Source of the DNA: Ensifer canadensis
GTDB lineage: Bacteria > Pseudomonadota > Alphaproteobacteria > Rhizobiales > Rhizobiaceae
NCBI RefSeq assembly: GCF_017488845.2
Contig: NZ_CP083371.1
Location: 310,001-374,000 of the forward strand
Length of the DNA stretch: 64,000 nt
Direction: 5' to 3'
Every line of letters begins with the position of its first letter. The first letter of the stretch is position 1. The position numbers and the translations under genes were made by a program. Positions 1-8,461 of the stretch are shown in pieces. The notes under the pieces were generated by a model. It had not been told where the DNA came from, searched no databases, and saw nothing but the letters and a program-made list of their open reading frames with translations.

Positions 1-980
1 GGGGCGTAGTCGTCGAGCGCCTTGTCGATTTGCTTCTGGTCGGCAAGGAATTTCGCGCTTTCCGTGAGCGCGCGCACAGCACCGCCGCCGAGCCAGGTTT
101 CGGACGCCTGCTCCTGCGCTGTCGGGAACGAGAGCAAGTTCAGCGCTTCGACGGTGCCGGCGCCATCGCCGCCGATGAGCTTGACGATGTTCTGGACCGG
201 TGCGGAGTCTGCCGTCCAGCTTGCGCCGTTTGCCTTGTAGTCGGCATAGGCTTCGGCCAGCACCTTGGTGAAGGCGGCCATGAACTTCGGATTTTCAGCT
301 GCCCATTTCTTGTCGACCACCAGACCGTCGAAGGTCGGGACGCTGGCTGCGCCGATCGCCTCGGAATCTGAAATCACCTTGCCGGATTTCAGCAGTTCCG
401 ACAGGGCCGGAGGCCAGACATAGGCGGCATCGATATCGCCGCGCTGCCAGGCGGCCACGATCTGCGGTGGCTTCATGTTGAGGATGTTGACTTCGCGGGG
501 ATCGACCTTCCACACCTGCTCAAGGCCGACAAGGAGATGGAAGTGGGACGTCGAGACGAAGGGGACGCCGACGGAGCGGCCGACCAGATCTTCCGGCTTC
601 TCGATGCCCGAACCTTCGCGGGCGACAAGCGCTTCCGACTTGCCGATATTGTCGAGGATCCAGAACAGCTCGAGATCGACGCCGCGCGTTGCCGCGGCCG
701 TGGTGCCGGTGGAGCCGATGACGCCGATCGGCACGTTGCCCGATGCAAGCGCCGTCGAGATATCGCCGCCAGAGCTGAACTGCCGCCAGTCGACGAGATA
801 GCCAGCCTCTTTCGCGGCGGCGTCGAAACGGCCGTCGGCGATGGCGGCAATGAACGGGCCGACGATCTGCTGGTAGCCGATGATCACATTGGTCTCGGCG
901 CGGGCAAGACTTGAGGTCAGGAGGCCGGCCGCAATCGTGGCCGCCCCCGCCATGGTTTTCAAGGCGTTGGAATAGAACAT
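1..980 (-). CDS. tauA: Taurine ABC transporter substrate-binding protein (partial, C-terminus outside window)
   Basis: Periplasmic binding protein of the TauA/SsuA (NMT1-like) family, expected to capture taurine for a TauBC importer. The chain starts at the ATG at 978-980 with an N-terminal signal peptide (MFYSNALKTMAGAATIAAGL, cleavage near SLARA). Visible family features are an early GYQQIVGPF strand, the IGVIGSTGTTAAATRGVDLE segment and a KSEALVAREGSGI stretch, which resemble TauA. About 326 residues are visible; the few last residues lie beyond position 1. The gene diverges from a TauR-type regulator, which supports taurine over other sulfonates. The tauB and tauC genes would be expected just left of the window. 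An aliphatic-sulfonate binding protein is the main alternative. Confidence 0.85.
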   Translation of the reverse strand, partial: MFYSNALKTMAGAATIAAGLLTSSLARAETNVIIGYQQIVGPFIAAIADGRFDAAAKEAGYLVDWRQFSSGGDISTALASGNVPIGVIGSTGTTAAATRGVDLELFWILDNIGKSEALVAREGSGIEKPEDLVGRSVGVPFVSTSHFHLLVGLEQVWKVDPREVNILNMKPPQIVAAWQRGDIDAAYVWPPALSELLKSGKVISDSEAIGAASVPTFDGLVVDKKWAAENPKFMAAFTKVLAEAYADYKANGASWTADSAPVQNIVKLIGGDGAGTVEALNLLSFPTAQEQASETWLGGGAVRALTESAKFLADQKQIDKALDDYA

Positions 981-1056
981 TTGTTTCCCTCTGGTTCCGA
1001 CCCCGTTTTTCGGGATCTGTCGACTGTTATGCCGATCTCATTTTCGACCATAAGGG

Positions 1057-1115
1057 ATAAAGCAGCTTTCCGGTTTGCTTTATAGCCAGATTGAAAGTTA
1101 GATAAGTCCAGATTG
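1057..1115. promoter_or_regulatory. Putative TauR operator region between tauA and tauR
   Basis: The divergent spacer holds two copies of ccagattg (1086-1093 and 1108-1115) exactly 22 bp apart, two helical turns. Read on the minus strand they become CTGGCTATAA and CTGGACTTAT, close to the direct-repeat CTGGACTTAA-type site recalled for TauR in Rhodobacter. An inverted repeat, ATAAAGCA (1057-1064) and TGCTTTAT (1076-1083), lies beside them. Binding is inferred, not shown. Confidence 0.55.
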
Positions 1116-1133
1116 GCCGATAGGGGATCGGAC

Positions 1134-2606
1134 GTGGCACGCATCTCGGTTTCGGAAACCATTTTCTTCATCGACCGGGCGAGCCGTACGAGCCTGCAGG
1201 CGCAGATCCGCGAGACGGTCGTCTCCGCCGTGCTGTCAGGGCGGCTGCCACCCGGTGCCCTGCTGCCGTCGACGCGCAAGCTTGCGAGCTATCTCAACAT
1301 TTCGCGCCTCACCGTCACGCTTGCCTATCAGGAGTTGGCGACCCAGGGCTATCTCGATGCGGCCGACCGCAGCAGCTACCGCGTTGCCGACAAGCCGCCG
1401 TTCAACGTGCTTGATGCGGACGTGGCGAAGCCGGGGGCGGATGCGGTGGATTGGTCGTCCAAGCTGCGCTCGACCTTTCGCGTTGCCAAGCAGATGCGCA
1501 AGCCGCTCGACTGGCGGCGGTATCCCTATCCTTTCCTCTATGGCCAGATGGACCCGTCGCTGTTCGATCTCACCGCCTGGCGCGACTGCGCCCGGCGCGC
1601 GCTGGCGCGCGAAGATTTCGAACTCATGGCAGGCGATTTCGCCGCGTCTGACGATGTGCAACTGGTCAACTACATCTGTTCGCGCACGCTGCCGGGGCGC
1701 GGCATCCGGGCCAATCCCGACGAGATCCTGGTGACGGTGGGAGCGCAGAATGCGCTCTGGATCGTCATTCAGCTGTTGCTGCGGCGCGGGTCCCATGCTG
1801 TGTGCGAAAACCCCTGCCACCCGGATATGAGCGCCTCGCTGCAACTGAGCGGCGCAAAGGTGACGGTGCTTGACGTCGATGAAGGCGGGCTACCGCCGGC
1901 GGCCCTGCCGCATGAGATCGATGCCGTGTTTGTGACGCCGAGCCATCATTCGCCGACGGGTGCGACCATGCCGATGGATCGCCGTGTAGCACTGCTCGAA
2001 GCCGCCTCAAGCAGGGACTTCGTCATCATCGAGGACGATTACGAGTTCGAGATGAGCTTTCTCGCGCCACCGTCGCCGGCGCTGAAGGCCTTCGACAGAA
2101 ACGGGCGGGTCTTTTACATCGGCAGCTTTTCGAAGTCGCTTTTCCCCGGCCTGCGGCTTGGCTATCTCGTCGCACCGGCGCCCGTCATCCGGGAGGCGCG
2201 GGCGCTCCGTGCCCTGATGCTGCGCCATCCGCCCGGCCACCTCCAGCGCACCGCTGCCTATTTTCTGGCGCTCGGTCACTATGACGCCGTGCTTCACAGG
2301 ATGCGGGAAGAGTACCACCTGCGCCATCGGGTAATGGCAGACGCGCTCAACGCCAACGGGCTTAAGATCGCCGGTTCGGCAGCGTTCGGCGGAACCTCCT
2401 TCTGGATCGAAGGCCCTGACGGTCTCGATGCGGACAGGCTGATGGCCGATCTGCGGGAAGACGGGGTTCTGATCGAATCCGGATCGCCGTTCTTTCCGAA
2501 CGACGAGGAAAGCTGCCGCTTTTTCCGCATGGGATACTCGTCGATCGGCAGAGACCGCATAGCCGAAGGCGTGAAGCTGACGGCAAACAGAATGGCGCAG
2601 TCTTGA
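1134..2606 (+). CDS. tauR: MocR-family transcriptional regulator, TauR-like
   Basis: Regulator with an N-terminal GntR-type winged helix (about residues 10-75, LQAQIRETVVSAVLSG, LPSTRKLASYL) and a large class I aminotransferase-like domain from about residue 115 that should bind PLP. The PLP lysine is in the GSFSKSLFPGLRLGYL segment and the aspartate in IIEDDYEFE. About 490 aa, normal for MocR proteins. Two starts are possible: TTG at 1113 or GTG at 1134. GTG 1134 is chosen because the TTG lies inside the repeated operator-like site. It diverges from the taurine binding-protein gene, so it most likely activates taurine uptake and catabolism. A PdxR or GabR-like role is the alternative. Confidence 0.8.
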   Translation: MARISVSETIFFIDRASRTSLQAQIRETVVSAVLSGRLPPGALLPSTRKLASYLNISRLTVTLAYQELATQGYLDAADRSSYRVADKPPFNVLDADVAKPGADAVDWSSKLRSTFRVAKQMRKPLDWRRYPYPFLYGQMDPSLFDLTAWRDCARRALAREDFELMAGDFAASDDVQLVNYICSRTLPGRGIRANPDEILVTVGAQNALWIVIQLLLRRGSHAVCENPCHPDMSASLQLSGAKVTVLDVDEGGLPPAALPHEIDAVFVTPSHHSPTGATMPMDRRVALLEAASSRDFVIIEDDYEFEMSFLAPPSPALKAFDRNGRVFYIGSFSKSLFPGLRLGYLVAPAPVIREARALRALMLRHPPGHLQRTAAYFLALGHYDAVLHRMREEYHLRHRVMADALNANGLKIAGSAAFGGTSFWIEGPDGLDADRLMADLREDGVLIESGSPFFPNDEESCRFFRMGYSSIGRDRIAEGVKLTANRMAQS

Positions 2607-2652
2607 AACCGGTCCTCACTTCTCGCCGTTGCGGCGACCCGGCGAACGGTTG

Positions 2653-2844
2653 CTATCCGTTCGACAGCAGGGCCAGGATTTCTGTGCGATTGAGTTTTTT
2701 CCCGGTGGCGACGTCGAAAATCCGGAGCGCGATCTTGTTGGCGGGCGGGTCCGATTGCGTGCAGTTGTTCTGCGTGCACCACTCCGCCAGCGCCTCACGC
2801 ATCTCTACGACATCGGTTACAGGCGGATTGCGTGTGTCTGTCAT
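2653..2844 (-). CDS. Small conserved-looking hypothetical protein (63 aa)
   Basis: A 63-residue soluble acidic protein starting at the ATG at 2842-2844, with a GAGG ribosome site about 8 nt upstream on the minus strand. It holds two cysteines in EWCTQNNCTQ and ends in a KLNRTEILALLSNG helix. No domain is recognised and no signal peptide or membrane segment is visible. It lies between tauR and the GntR gene, on the opposite strand to tauR. The codon pattern and ribosome site favour a real gene, but function is unknown. Confidence 0.55.
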   Translation of the reverse strand: MTDTRNPPVTDVVEMREALAEWCTQNNCTQSDPPANKIALRIFDVATGKKLNRTEILALLSNG

Positions 2845-2948
2845 GGCTGAACCTCAATTTCGGCCCAAGCTTAGGTTCTGTGCGGTAGCGCCACAACTCT
2901 GAGAAATCAGGGGGATTCGGCGGTTTTGCCCCCAGAAAGCGCTGGGCG

Positions 2949-3620
2949 TCATGCTTGGCGCGCAACGCTTTCAGCTGGGGCAACATCCCCCGTCTGGCGG
3001 ATATGCGCCTCGATCAGGCGTTTGAGGCCGGCGACATCGCGGGCTTCGAGCGCATCGACCATCATATGATGCTCGCGTGCGGACCGCTCGACGCGGGCTC
3101 TTGTGCGCCACTGCGAGACCGGTGCCGAAGAGGTGCGTTGGCGGATTTCGGAAACGAGGTCCACAAGCTCGTGATTGCCTGACAGAAGCAGCAGTTCGCG
3201 GTGGAAAGCGAGGTTGGACTCGTAATGCTCCAGCACCGTGCCGACCATTGTCATCTGGTCGAAATGGCTGGCGAGTTGGCGCAGCCTGGCGATGCTTTCG
3301 GGCGTGGCCCGTTCCACCATCAGATCGGCCACCGCTGTTTCGAGGATGACGCGGATATCGCTGACTTCCTGCGCACGCCGGCCGTCCGGCTGATAAACGT
3401 GATAGCCGCGATTGGGCACGTGCTCGACCAGCCGCTTCTGCGACAGGCGGTCGAGAGCCCGGCGAACCTCCGGCCGGGTGCAATCGTATCGCTTTTCGAG
3501 ATCGATTTGCTTGAGCCAGGTGCCGGCCGGCAGCACCCCGGTCAGAATGTCCTCGAGAACGAGATCGGTGACGTCCCGCTCCTTGGCCGCAGTCTCGATC
3601 AAACTTTGCATTTCGGTCAT
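2949..3620 (-). CDS. GntR-family regulator, FadR/FCD subfamily
   Basis: A 223-aa repressor-type protein: winged helix-turn-helix at about residues 15-75 (VLEDILTGVLPAGTWLKQIDL, TRPEVRRALDRLSQKRLVEHVPNRGYHV), then an all-helical FCD ligand-binding domain with the metal-site histidines in NLAFHRELLLLSGNHEL and REHHMMVDALEARD. The open frame extends 60 codons further, but the ATG at 3618-3620 has an AGGA site 6 nt upstream while the longer start has none. It diverges from the amidohydrolase/ABC operon at 3794 and most likely controls it in response to the substrate or product. The operator candidate is the overlapping palindrome at 3753-3769. Confidence 0.82.
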   Translation of the reverse strand: MTEMQSLIETAAKERDVTDLVLEDILTGVLPAGTWLKQIDLEKRYDCTRPEVRRALDRLSQKRLVEHVPNRGYHVYQPDGRRAQEVSDIRVILETAVADLMVERATPESIARLRQLASHFDQMTMVGTVLEHYESNLAFHRELLLLSGNHELVDLVSEIRQRTSSAPVSQWRTRARVERSAREHHMMVDALEARDVAGLKRLIEAHIRQTGDVAPAESVARQA

Positions 3621-3752
3621 GGACATTCCTGTTTGCTCGATTGCCGGCGAGCCTTGCGGGCCCGCCTCGTTCGGGGATCGTCTTCTTGAGTCTGCGATCG
3701 ATACCGAAAATATCCATCGCCGCCCATTGCGCAATTTATTTTTGTATCCTAA

Positions 3753-3769
3753 ATTGGCGCCAATATTGG
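3753..3769. promoter_or_regulatory. Overlapping palindromes, candidate GntR operator
   Basis: ATTGGCGCCAAT (3753-3764) is a perfect 12-bp palindrome overlapped by CCAATATTGG (3760-3769). It lies in the 173-bp divergent spacer 25 bp before the amidohydrolase start, where an operator for the neighbouring FadR-type regulator would be expected. Inferred from position and symmetry only. Confidence 0.45.
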
Positions 3770-3793
3770 TAACTATCGCATATGGGACGCTGA

Positions 3794-5251
3794 ATGCCAA
3801 TGCAGAATACCGAACTCGTATGGTCGATCGTCGAGGAAAAGAGCCCGGAATTCTTCGAGCTTAGTGACCGCGTATGGGACAGTCCCGAAACCAACTACGA
3901 GGAGCTTCAGTCCGCGAGCGAGCATGCCCGCCTGCTTGAGGCGGAGGGGTTTCGCATCGAGCGCAATGTCGCCGGCCTGCCGACGGCGCTGATCGGCGAA
4001 GCGGGCGAAGGTGGTCCGGTGATCGCCATTCTCGGCGAGTTCGATGCGCTCCCTGGCTTGAGCCAGGTTGCCGGCCTTGCCGAAGAGCGACCAGTCGTGC
4101 CGGGCGGCAACGGCCACGGCTGCGGCCACAATCTGCTCGGCTCCGGCTCCATGCTCGCCGCTGCCGCGGTCAAGGATTACCTCAAGGCCAACGGCCTCAA
4201 AGGGCGCGTGCGCTATTACGGCTGCCCCGCCGAAGAGGGCGGTTCATCGAAGGGCTTCATGGTGCGGGCCGGCGCTTTCGACGATGTCGATATCGCCATC
4301 TCCTGGCATCCGGCCGCCTTTTCCGGCGTCAACAACCCGATCTCGCTTGCCTGCAACGAGATCAACTTCCACTTCTCCGGTCGCGCTTCCCACGCCTCGG
4401 CGACGCCGCATCTCGGCCGCAGCGCGCTCGATGCCGTCGAGCTGATGAATGTCGGCGTCAACTACATGCGCGAGCACATGCCGTCGAGCGCCCGCGTCCA
4501 CTACGCCATCACCGATGCCGGTGGCGACGCGCCCAATGTCGTGCAGGCCCGTGCAACGGTGCGCTATCTCATCCGCGCCCGCACCTTGCCGGATCTGCTC
4601 GGCCTGATCGAGCGCGTCAAGAAGATCGCGCAAGGGGCAGCACTGATGACCGAGACGACCGTGCGCCACGAGGTGATCAGCGGCGATGCCAATCTCGTCG
4701 GCAATGCCCCGCTGGAAGCACGGCTCCACACCTGCCTCGAACATTTGGGTCCCGCCGCCTTCGATGCTGCCGACCTCGAAACGGCGCGAAAGTTTCAGGC
4801 GACCTATTCCCCCGACGATATCGCCGCGTCCTATGCACGCTTCGGCCTGGCGCCGCGCAAGGGGCAGCCGCTCTGCGACATGATCTACCCGCTCTATGGC
4901 GGCGACGGCAGCATCGTCGGCTCGACCGATGTCGGAACCGTAAGCTGGGTCGTCCCGACGGTTCAGATGCGCGGTGCGACCTATGCGATCGGCACGCCCG
5001 GCCATTCCTGGCAGTTGGTCGCGCAAGGAAAATTGCCGGCCGCGCACAAGGGCATGGCGCATGCGGCGAAAGCCATGGCGAGCCTTGCCATCGATCTGAT
5101 GGCGGACCCAGAACTGGTGGCGGCCGCCAAGGCGGACCATCGCAGCCGTCTCGACGACACGCCTTTCGTCAATCCGATCCCCGATGACGTCAACCCGCCT
5201 CTTCCCTCGCGCGCGGCCGGGTCCGCGGAACTGGGAGTTCAAACCTTGTGA
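3794..5251 (+). CDS. M20-family amidohydrolase, AbgB-like
   Basis: Zinc-dependent M20 amidohydrolase of 485 aa, the length of AbgB (p-aminobenzoyl-glutamate hydrolase subunit B). Metal-site motifs are AILGEFDALPG, GHGCGHNLLGSG and YYGCPAEEGGSSKGFMV. The central dimerisation domain carries NEINFHFSGRASHASATPHLG, and the last histidine is near TPGHSWQL. It would hydrolyse an amide bond of an N-acyl amino acid or related amide in the cytoplasm. Its stop overlaps the start of the first permease gene by 4 bp, so it is the first gene of a five-gene uptake-plus-hydrolysis operon. There is no AbgA partner, so the natural substrate may differ from aminobenzoyl-glutamate. A second ATG two codons downstream is also possible. 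Confidence 0.8.
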   Translation: MPMQNTELVWSIVEEKSPEFFELSDRVWDSPETNYEELQSASEHARLLEAEGFRIERNVAGLPTALIGEAGEGGPVIAILGEFDALPGLSQVAGLAEERPVVPGGNGHGCGHNLLGSGSMLAAAAVKDYLKANGLKGRVRYYGCPAEEGGSSKGFMVRAGAFDDVDIAISWHPAAFSGVNNPISLACNEINFHFSGRASHASATPHLGRSALDAVELMNVGVNYMREHMPSSARVHYAITDAGGDAPNVVQARATVRYLIRARTLPDLLGLIERVKKIAQGAALMTETTVRHEVISGDANLVGNAPLEARLHTCLEHLGPAAFDAADLETARKFQATYSPDDIAASYARFGLAPRKGQPLCDMIYPLYGGDGSIVGSTDVGTVSWVVPTVQMRGATYAIGTPGHSWQLVAQGKLPAAHKGMAHAAKAMASLAIDLMADPELVAAAKADHRSRLDDTPFVNPIPDDVNPPLPSRAAGSAELGVQTL

Positions 5252-5967
5252 CTCAGCCCGGTATCCTCGAACTCATCAGTTTCGGCCCCGGTGGCTGGGG
5301 GAACATCCTCCTTGCCGGTGCCATGATGACGATCCTGATCGCGCTGTCGGGCTATGCGACCGGTGCCGTCATCGGCGTACTCGGAGCCTGGGCCAAGGTG
5401 AGGGGCGGACCAGGGACGCGCCTCGCTGCCGACGTCTACACGACGGTGCTGCGCGGTATTCCCGATCTCTTGGTGATCTATCTGCTTTATTTCGGCGGCT
5501 CCGCTGCAATCTCCGCCGTCGGACATCTCTTCGGCGCTGAAGGCTTCATCGGCTTTCCCGGCTTCCTTGCCGGCATGCTTGCGGTCGGGATCACCTCGGG
5601 CGCGCAGCATACGGAGGTCTTTCGGGGTGCCTTCAGGGCGGTTCACCCCGGAGAGATAGAGGCGGCGATTGCCTGCGGCATGCCACGGTGGCTCCGGTTC
5701 CGCCGCATCGTCGCTCCGCTGACCCTCAGGCATGCGCTGCCGGGCCTCGGCAACGTCTGGCAGGTGGTGCTCAAGGAGAGTGCGCTGGTCTCGATCACCG
5801 GCGTCGCCGAACTCTTGCGCCAGGCGCAGATTGCTGCCGGCTCCACCGGGCTGCCCTTTGATTTCTACCTGATTGCCGGCGGCATCTATCTCATGATCTC
5901 GACGGTATCGAGCACCGTCCTGCATCGGGCCGAGCGTCATTTCAGCCGCGGCGTGAGGAGAAGCTGA
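5248..5967 (+). CDS. Polar amino-acid ABC transporter permease (HisQ/OccQ type)
   Basis: Inner-membrane permease of 239 aa with about five transmembrane helices. The cytoplasmic EAA loop is in [36 protein letters not shown], which contacts the ATPase. GTG start at 5248 overlaps the amidohydrolase stop by 4 bp, indicating translational coupling. With the next permease it should form the membrane channel of a HAAT-family importer of the octopine/histidine/arginine group. Confidence 0.87.
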   Translation: MTQPGILELISFGPGGWGNILLAGAMMTILIALSGYATGAVIGVLGAWAKVRGGPGTRLAADVYTTVLRGIPDLLVIYLLYFGGSAAISAVGHLFGAEGFIGFPGFLAGMLAVGITSGAQHTEVFRGAFRAVHPGEIEAAIACGMPRWLRFRRIVAPLTLRHALPGLGNVWQVVLKESALVSITGVAELLRQAQIAAGSTGLPFDFYLIAGGIYLMISTVSSTVLHRAERHFSRGVRRS

Positions 5968-6692
5968 TGGACTGGACCTTCCTTCAAGAAACCTTTGTCA
6001 GCCTCGTTTCGGCTGTTCCCATGACGCTGTTGCTGGCGGCAAACTCGATTGCCCTCGGCGCGATCCTGGCAGTCGGCATCGCTGTCGCCCGATTTTCGGC
6101 TACCGCCCCCTTGCGCTGGCTGGCGCAGGCCTATGTCTTCGTCTTTCGCGGCACGCCGCTGCTCGTGCAGATCTTCATCATCTACTACGGTCTCAGCCAG
6201 TTTCCGGCCATCCGACACAGCCTGCTTTGGCCCGTGCTCAGGGAGCCATACTGGTGTGCGGTCCTGGCGCTGGCGCTCAACACCGCTGCCTATGCCAGCG
6301 AGATTGTCCGCGGCGGCCTGCTTTCCGTGCCCTTTGGACAGGTGGAAGCGGCAAGGGCATGCGGCATGTCGCGCTTCATGATCTTCCGGCGCATCACGTT
6401 GCCGCTCGGCGTCAGGCAGGCGCTGCCCGGCTACGGCAACGAGATGATTTCGATGGTCAAGGCGACCTCACTCGCATCGATCATCACCCTGATGGAAGTG
6501 ACCGGCGTTGCGGCGCGCATCATCTCGGAGAGCTACCGCGCGATCGAAGTGTTCGTCGTCGCCGGCGCCATCTATCTCACCATCAACTTCCTGCTCACCC
6601 GCCTGGTGCAGCTCGTCGAGTTCCGGCTGAGCCCGCATCTCAGGCAGCCGGTTGCGGTGCTGCCCGCCATCATCGAAGGAGAAGCGCATTGA
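5967..6692 (+). CDS. Polar amino-acid ABC transporter permease (HisM/OccM type)
   Basis: Second inner-membrane permease, 241 aa, about five membrane helices. Conserved features are [17 protein letters not shown] near residue 65-80 and the EAA loop [20 protein letters not shown]. Its ATG overlaps the last base of the preceding stop codon. The FRGTPLLVQ motif and the pairing with an OccQ-like partner place it in the basic-amino-acid/opine transporter group. Confidence 0.87.
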   Translation: MDWTFLQETFVSLVSAVPMTLLLAANSIALGAILAVGIAVARFSATAPLRWLAQAYVFVFRGTPLLVQIFIIYYGLSQFPAIRHSLLWPVLREPYWCAVLALALNTAAYASEIVRGGLLSVPFGQVEAARACGMSRFMIFRRITLPLGVRQALPGYGNEMISMVKATSLASIITLMEVTGVAARIISESYRAIEVFVVAGAIYLTINFLLTRLVQLVEFRLSPHLRQPVAVLPAIIEGEAH

Positions 6693-7471
6693 GTTCGCCC
6701 GCGTCGTCCATTGCGCCCGTCGCCATCAGCGTTCGGGACATCCACAAGAGCTTCGGTCCGATCGAGGTCTTGAAAGGCATCTCGCTCGACGCGCGCGAAG
6801 GCGAGGTCGTCTCCATCCTCGGCTCGTCCGGTTCGGGAAAGTCGACACTGCTTCGCTGCATCAATATGCTCGAAACGCCGGATCGTGGCGAGGTCACGGT
6901 CGCGGGCGAAACGATCGAGATGCTTGCTGCCGGCAACGGCAAGAGCCGTCCGAGGGATCGTGCCCAGGTGGATCGCATCCGCTCACGGCTCGGCATGGTG
7001 TTCCAGAGCTTCGATCTCTGGTCGCACAAGACGGTGCTGGAGAACGTCATCGAGGCGCCGATCCATGTGCAGAAGCGCCCTCGCGCCGAGTGCCTCGAAG
7101 AGGCTGAAGCCCTTCTCGCCAAGGTCGGGATCGCGGCCAAGCGCAATCATTATCCGGCGCACCTGTCCGGCGGCCAGCAGCAGCGCGCGGCAATCGCCCG
7201 CGCGCTGGCGATGCGTCCGGCCGTGATGCTGTTCGACGAGCCGACATCGGCGCTCGACCCGGAACTCGTCGGCGAGGTGCTGCGCGTCATGCGTGCGCTC
7301 GCCGAAGAGGGACGAACGATGCTGGTCGTGACCCATGAAATGGGGTTCGCCCGCGATGTCTCCAGCCGGGTCATTTTTCTTCACCAGGGTCAGATCGAGG
7401 AAGACGGTCGACCGGACGAGGTATTTGGCAACGCCAAATCCGAACGCTTCCGTCGGTTCATCAAGGCGTGA
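6689..7471 (+). CDS. Amino-acid ABC transporter ATP-binding protein
   Basis: Cytoplasmic ATPase of about 260 aa. Walker A is GSSGSGKST, the signature motif LSGGQQQR and Walker [16 protein letters not shown], followed by a switch histidine in VVTHEMGFA. The open frame runs far upstream, but the real start is the TTG at 6689-6691: it has AAGGAGAAGCGC just before it and overlaps the permease stop by 4 bp. It powers the importer formed with the two preceding permeases. Confidence 0.9.
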   Translation: MSSPASSIAPVAISVRDIHKSFGPIEVLKGISLDAREGEVVSILGSSGSGKSTLLRCINMLETPDRGEVTVAGETIEMLAAGNGKSRPRDRAQVDRIRSRLGMVFQSFDLWSHKTVLENVIEAPIHVQKRPRAECLEEAEALLAKVGIAAKRNHYPAHLSGGQQQRAAIARALAMRPAVMLFDEPTSALDPELVGEVLRVMRALAEEGRTMLVVTHEMGFARDVSSRVIFLHQGQIEEDGRPDEVFGNAKSERFRRFIKA

Positions 7472-7509
7472 ACCGGCGGCTCTAACCACTCAAAAAAGGG
7501 GAACTACCA

Positions 7510-8367
7510 ATGAACCACACCAAATCGACAATGAAGGCCCTGTGCATCGCGACGATGATGTTCGCCGCCAATGGCGCGCATGCGGAAAACAAGACCTGGA
7601 CACATGTGACGATCGCCACCGAAGGCGGCTTCAAGCCTTACAATTTCACCAAGCCCGACGGCACGCTTGACGGCTACGAGATCGAGCTCAGCAAATACCT
7701 CTGCACCCATATGAAGGTCGAGTGCGAGATCAGCGTCCAGAACTTTGACGGTATGATCCCGGCGCTGAACGCCAGCAAGTTCGATGCGATCATTTCCGGG
7801 ATGTCGGCAACAGCCAAGCGCGAGCAGGTTATCGATTTCAGCGACTCCTATGGTTCGACGGGCCAGGCGTTCGCGACGCTGAAATCCGGTCCGCTCGCAT
7901 CACTGCCTGAAAAGGGCGTGGTGTTTTCGCTCGCTTCGAACGAGGCAGGTGCTACCGCCGAGATCGAGAAGTTGAAGCCGCTGCTCGAAGGCAAGACGAT
8001 CGGCGTCCAGATCGCCTCGACCGGTGCCGCCTTCGTCGACAAATATCTGAAGGGCGTCGTCGAGGTGCGCGAATACAAGACGACCGAAGAGCACGATCTC
8101 GATCTCGCGGCTGGCCGCGTCGACCTGGTGATGGCCTCGATGGCTTACCTGACGACGGCTTCCGAAAAGCCGGGCAATGAGGACATGACCACCACCGGTC
8201 CCCGGTTCCAGGGCGGCTTTCTCGGTCGCGGCAGTTCCGTCGGCCTGCGCAAGACCGATCCGGAGCTGAAGACACTGTTCAACGAGGCAATCGCTGCCGC
8301 CAAGGCGGACGGCACGATCAAGACGCTTTCGGAAAAGTGGTTCGGCTTCGACGTCATGCCGCGATAA
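7510..8367 (+). CDS. Amino-acid/opine ABC transporter substrate-binding protein
   Basis: Periplasmic binding protein of 285 aa (SBP family 3) with a cleavable signal peptide ending near NGAHA. Ligand-site features typical of lysine/arginine/ornithine or octopine binding proteins are visible: GGFKPYNFTKPDGTLDGYEIEL, FDAIISGMSATAKREQVIDFS and the basic hinge segment. It is last in the operon, 38 bp after the ATPase gene. The link to an amidohydrolase suggests an N-acyl or amide-bearing amino acid as substrate, which is inference. Confidence 0.86.
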   Translation: MNHTKSTMKALCIATMMFAANGAHAENKTWTHVTIATEGGFKPYNFTKPDGTLDGYEIELSKYLCTHMKVECEISVQNFDGMIPALNASKFDAIISGMSATAKREQVIDFSDSYGSTGQAFATLKSGPLASLPEKGVVFSLASNEAGATAEIEKLKPLLEGKTIGVQIASTGAAFVDKYLKGVVEVREYKTTEEHDLDLAAGRVDLVMASMAYLTTASEKPGNEDMTTTGPRFQGGFLGRGSSVGLRKTDPELKTLFNEAIAAAKADGTIKTLSEKWFGFDVMPR

Positions 8368-8393
8368 AACACACGACGATTTCGCCTTTCAGC

Positions 8394-8458
8394 GGACGCC
8401 GCCGCGCATGATCGCGGCGGCGTCCGGACAGCGTGCATGAGGGGAGCTTCGCTCCTCT
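8394..8458. terminator. Two hairpins between convergent genes
   Basis: A perfect 13-bp stem (8394-8406 with 8413-8425, 6-nt loop) is followed by a second stem AGGGGAGC/GCTCCTCT (8440-8447 with 8451-8458, one G-T pair). They separate the ABC operon from the opposing peptidase gene. Neither has a strong T run, so termination is likely but unproven. Confidence 0.6.
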
Positions 8459-8461
8459 GGC

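Noticed and set aside
4244..5242. Minus-strand open frame within the amidohydrolase gene
   Set aside because: Arg/Asp/His-rich shadow frame without a recognisable domain; the plus strand has the M20 metal motifs.
6227..6688. N-terminal extension of the ATPase through the permease gene
   Set aside because: It is an out-of-frame reading of the permease; the TTG at 6689 with a strong ribosome site is the real start.
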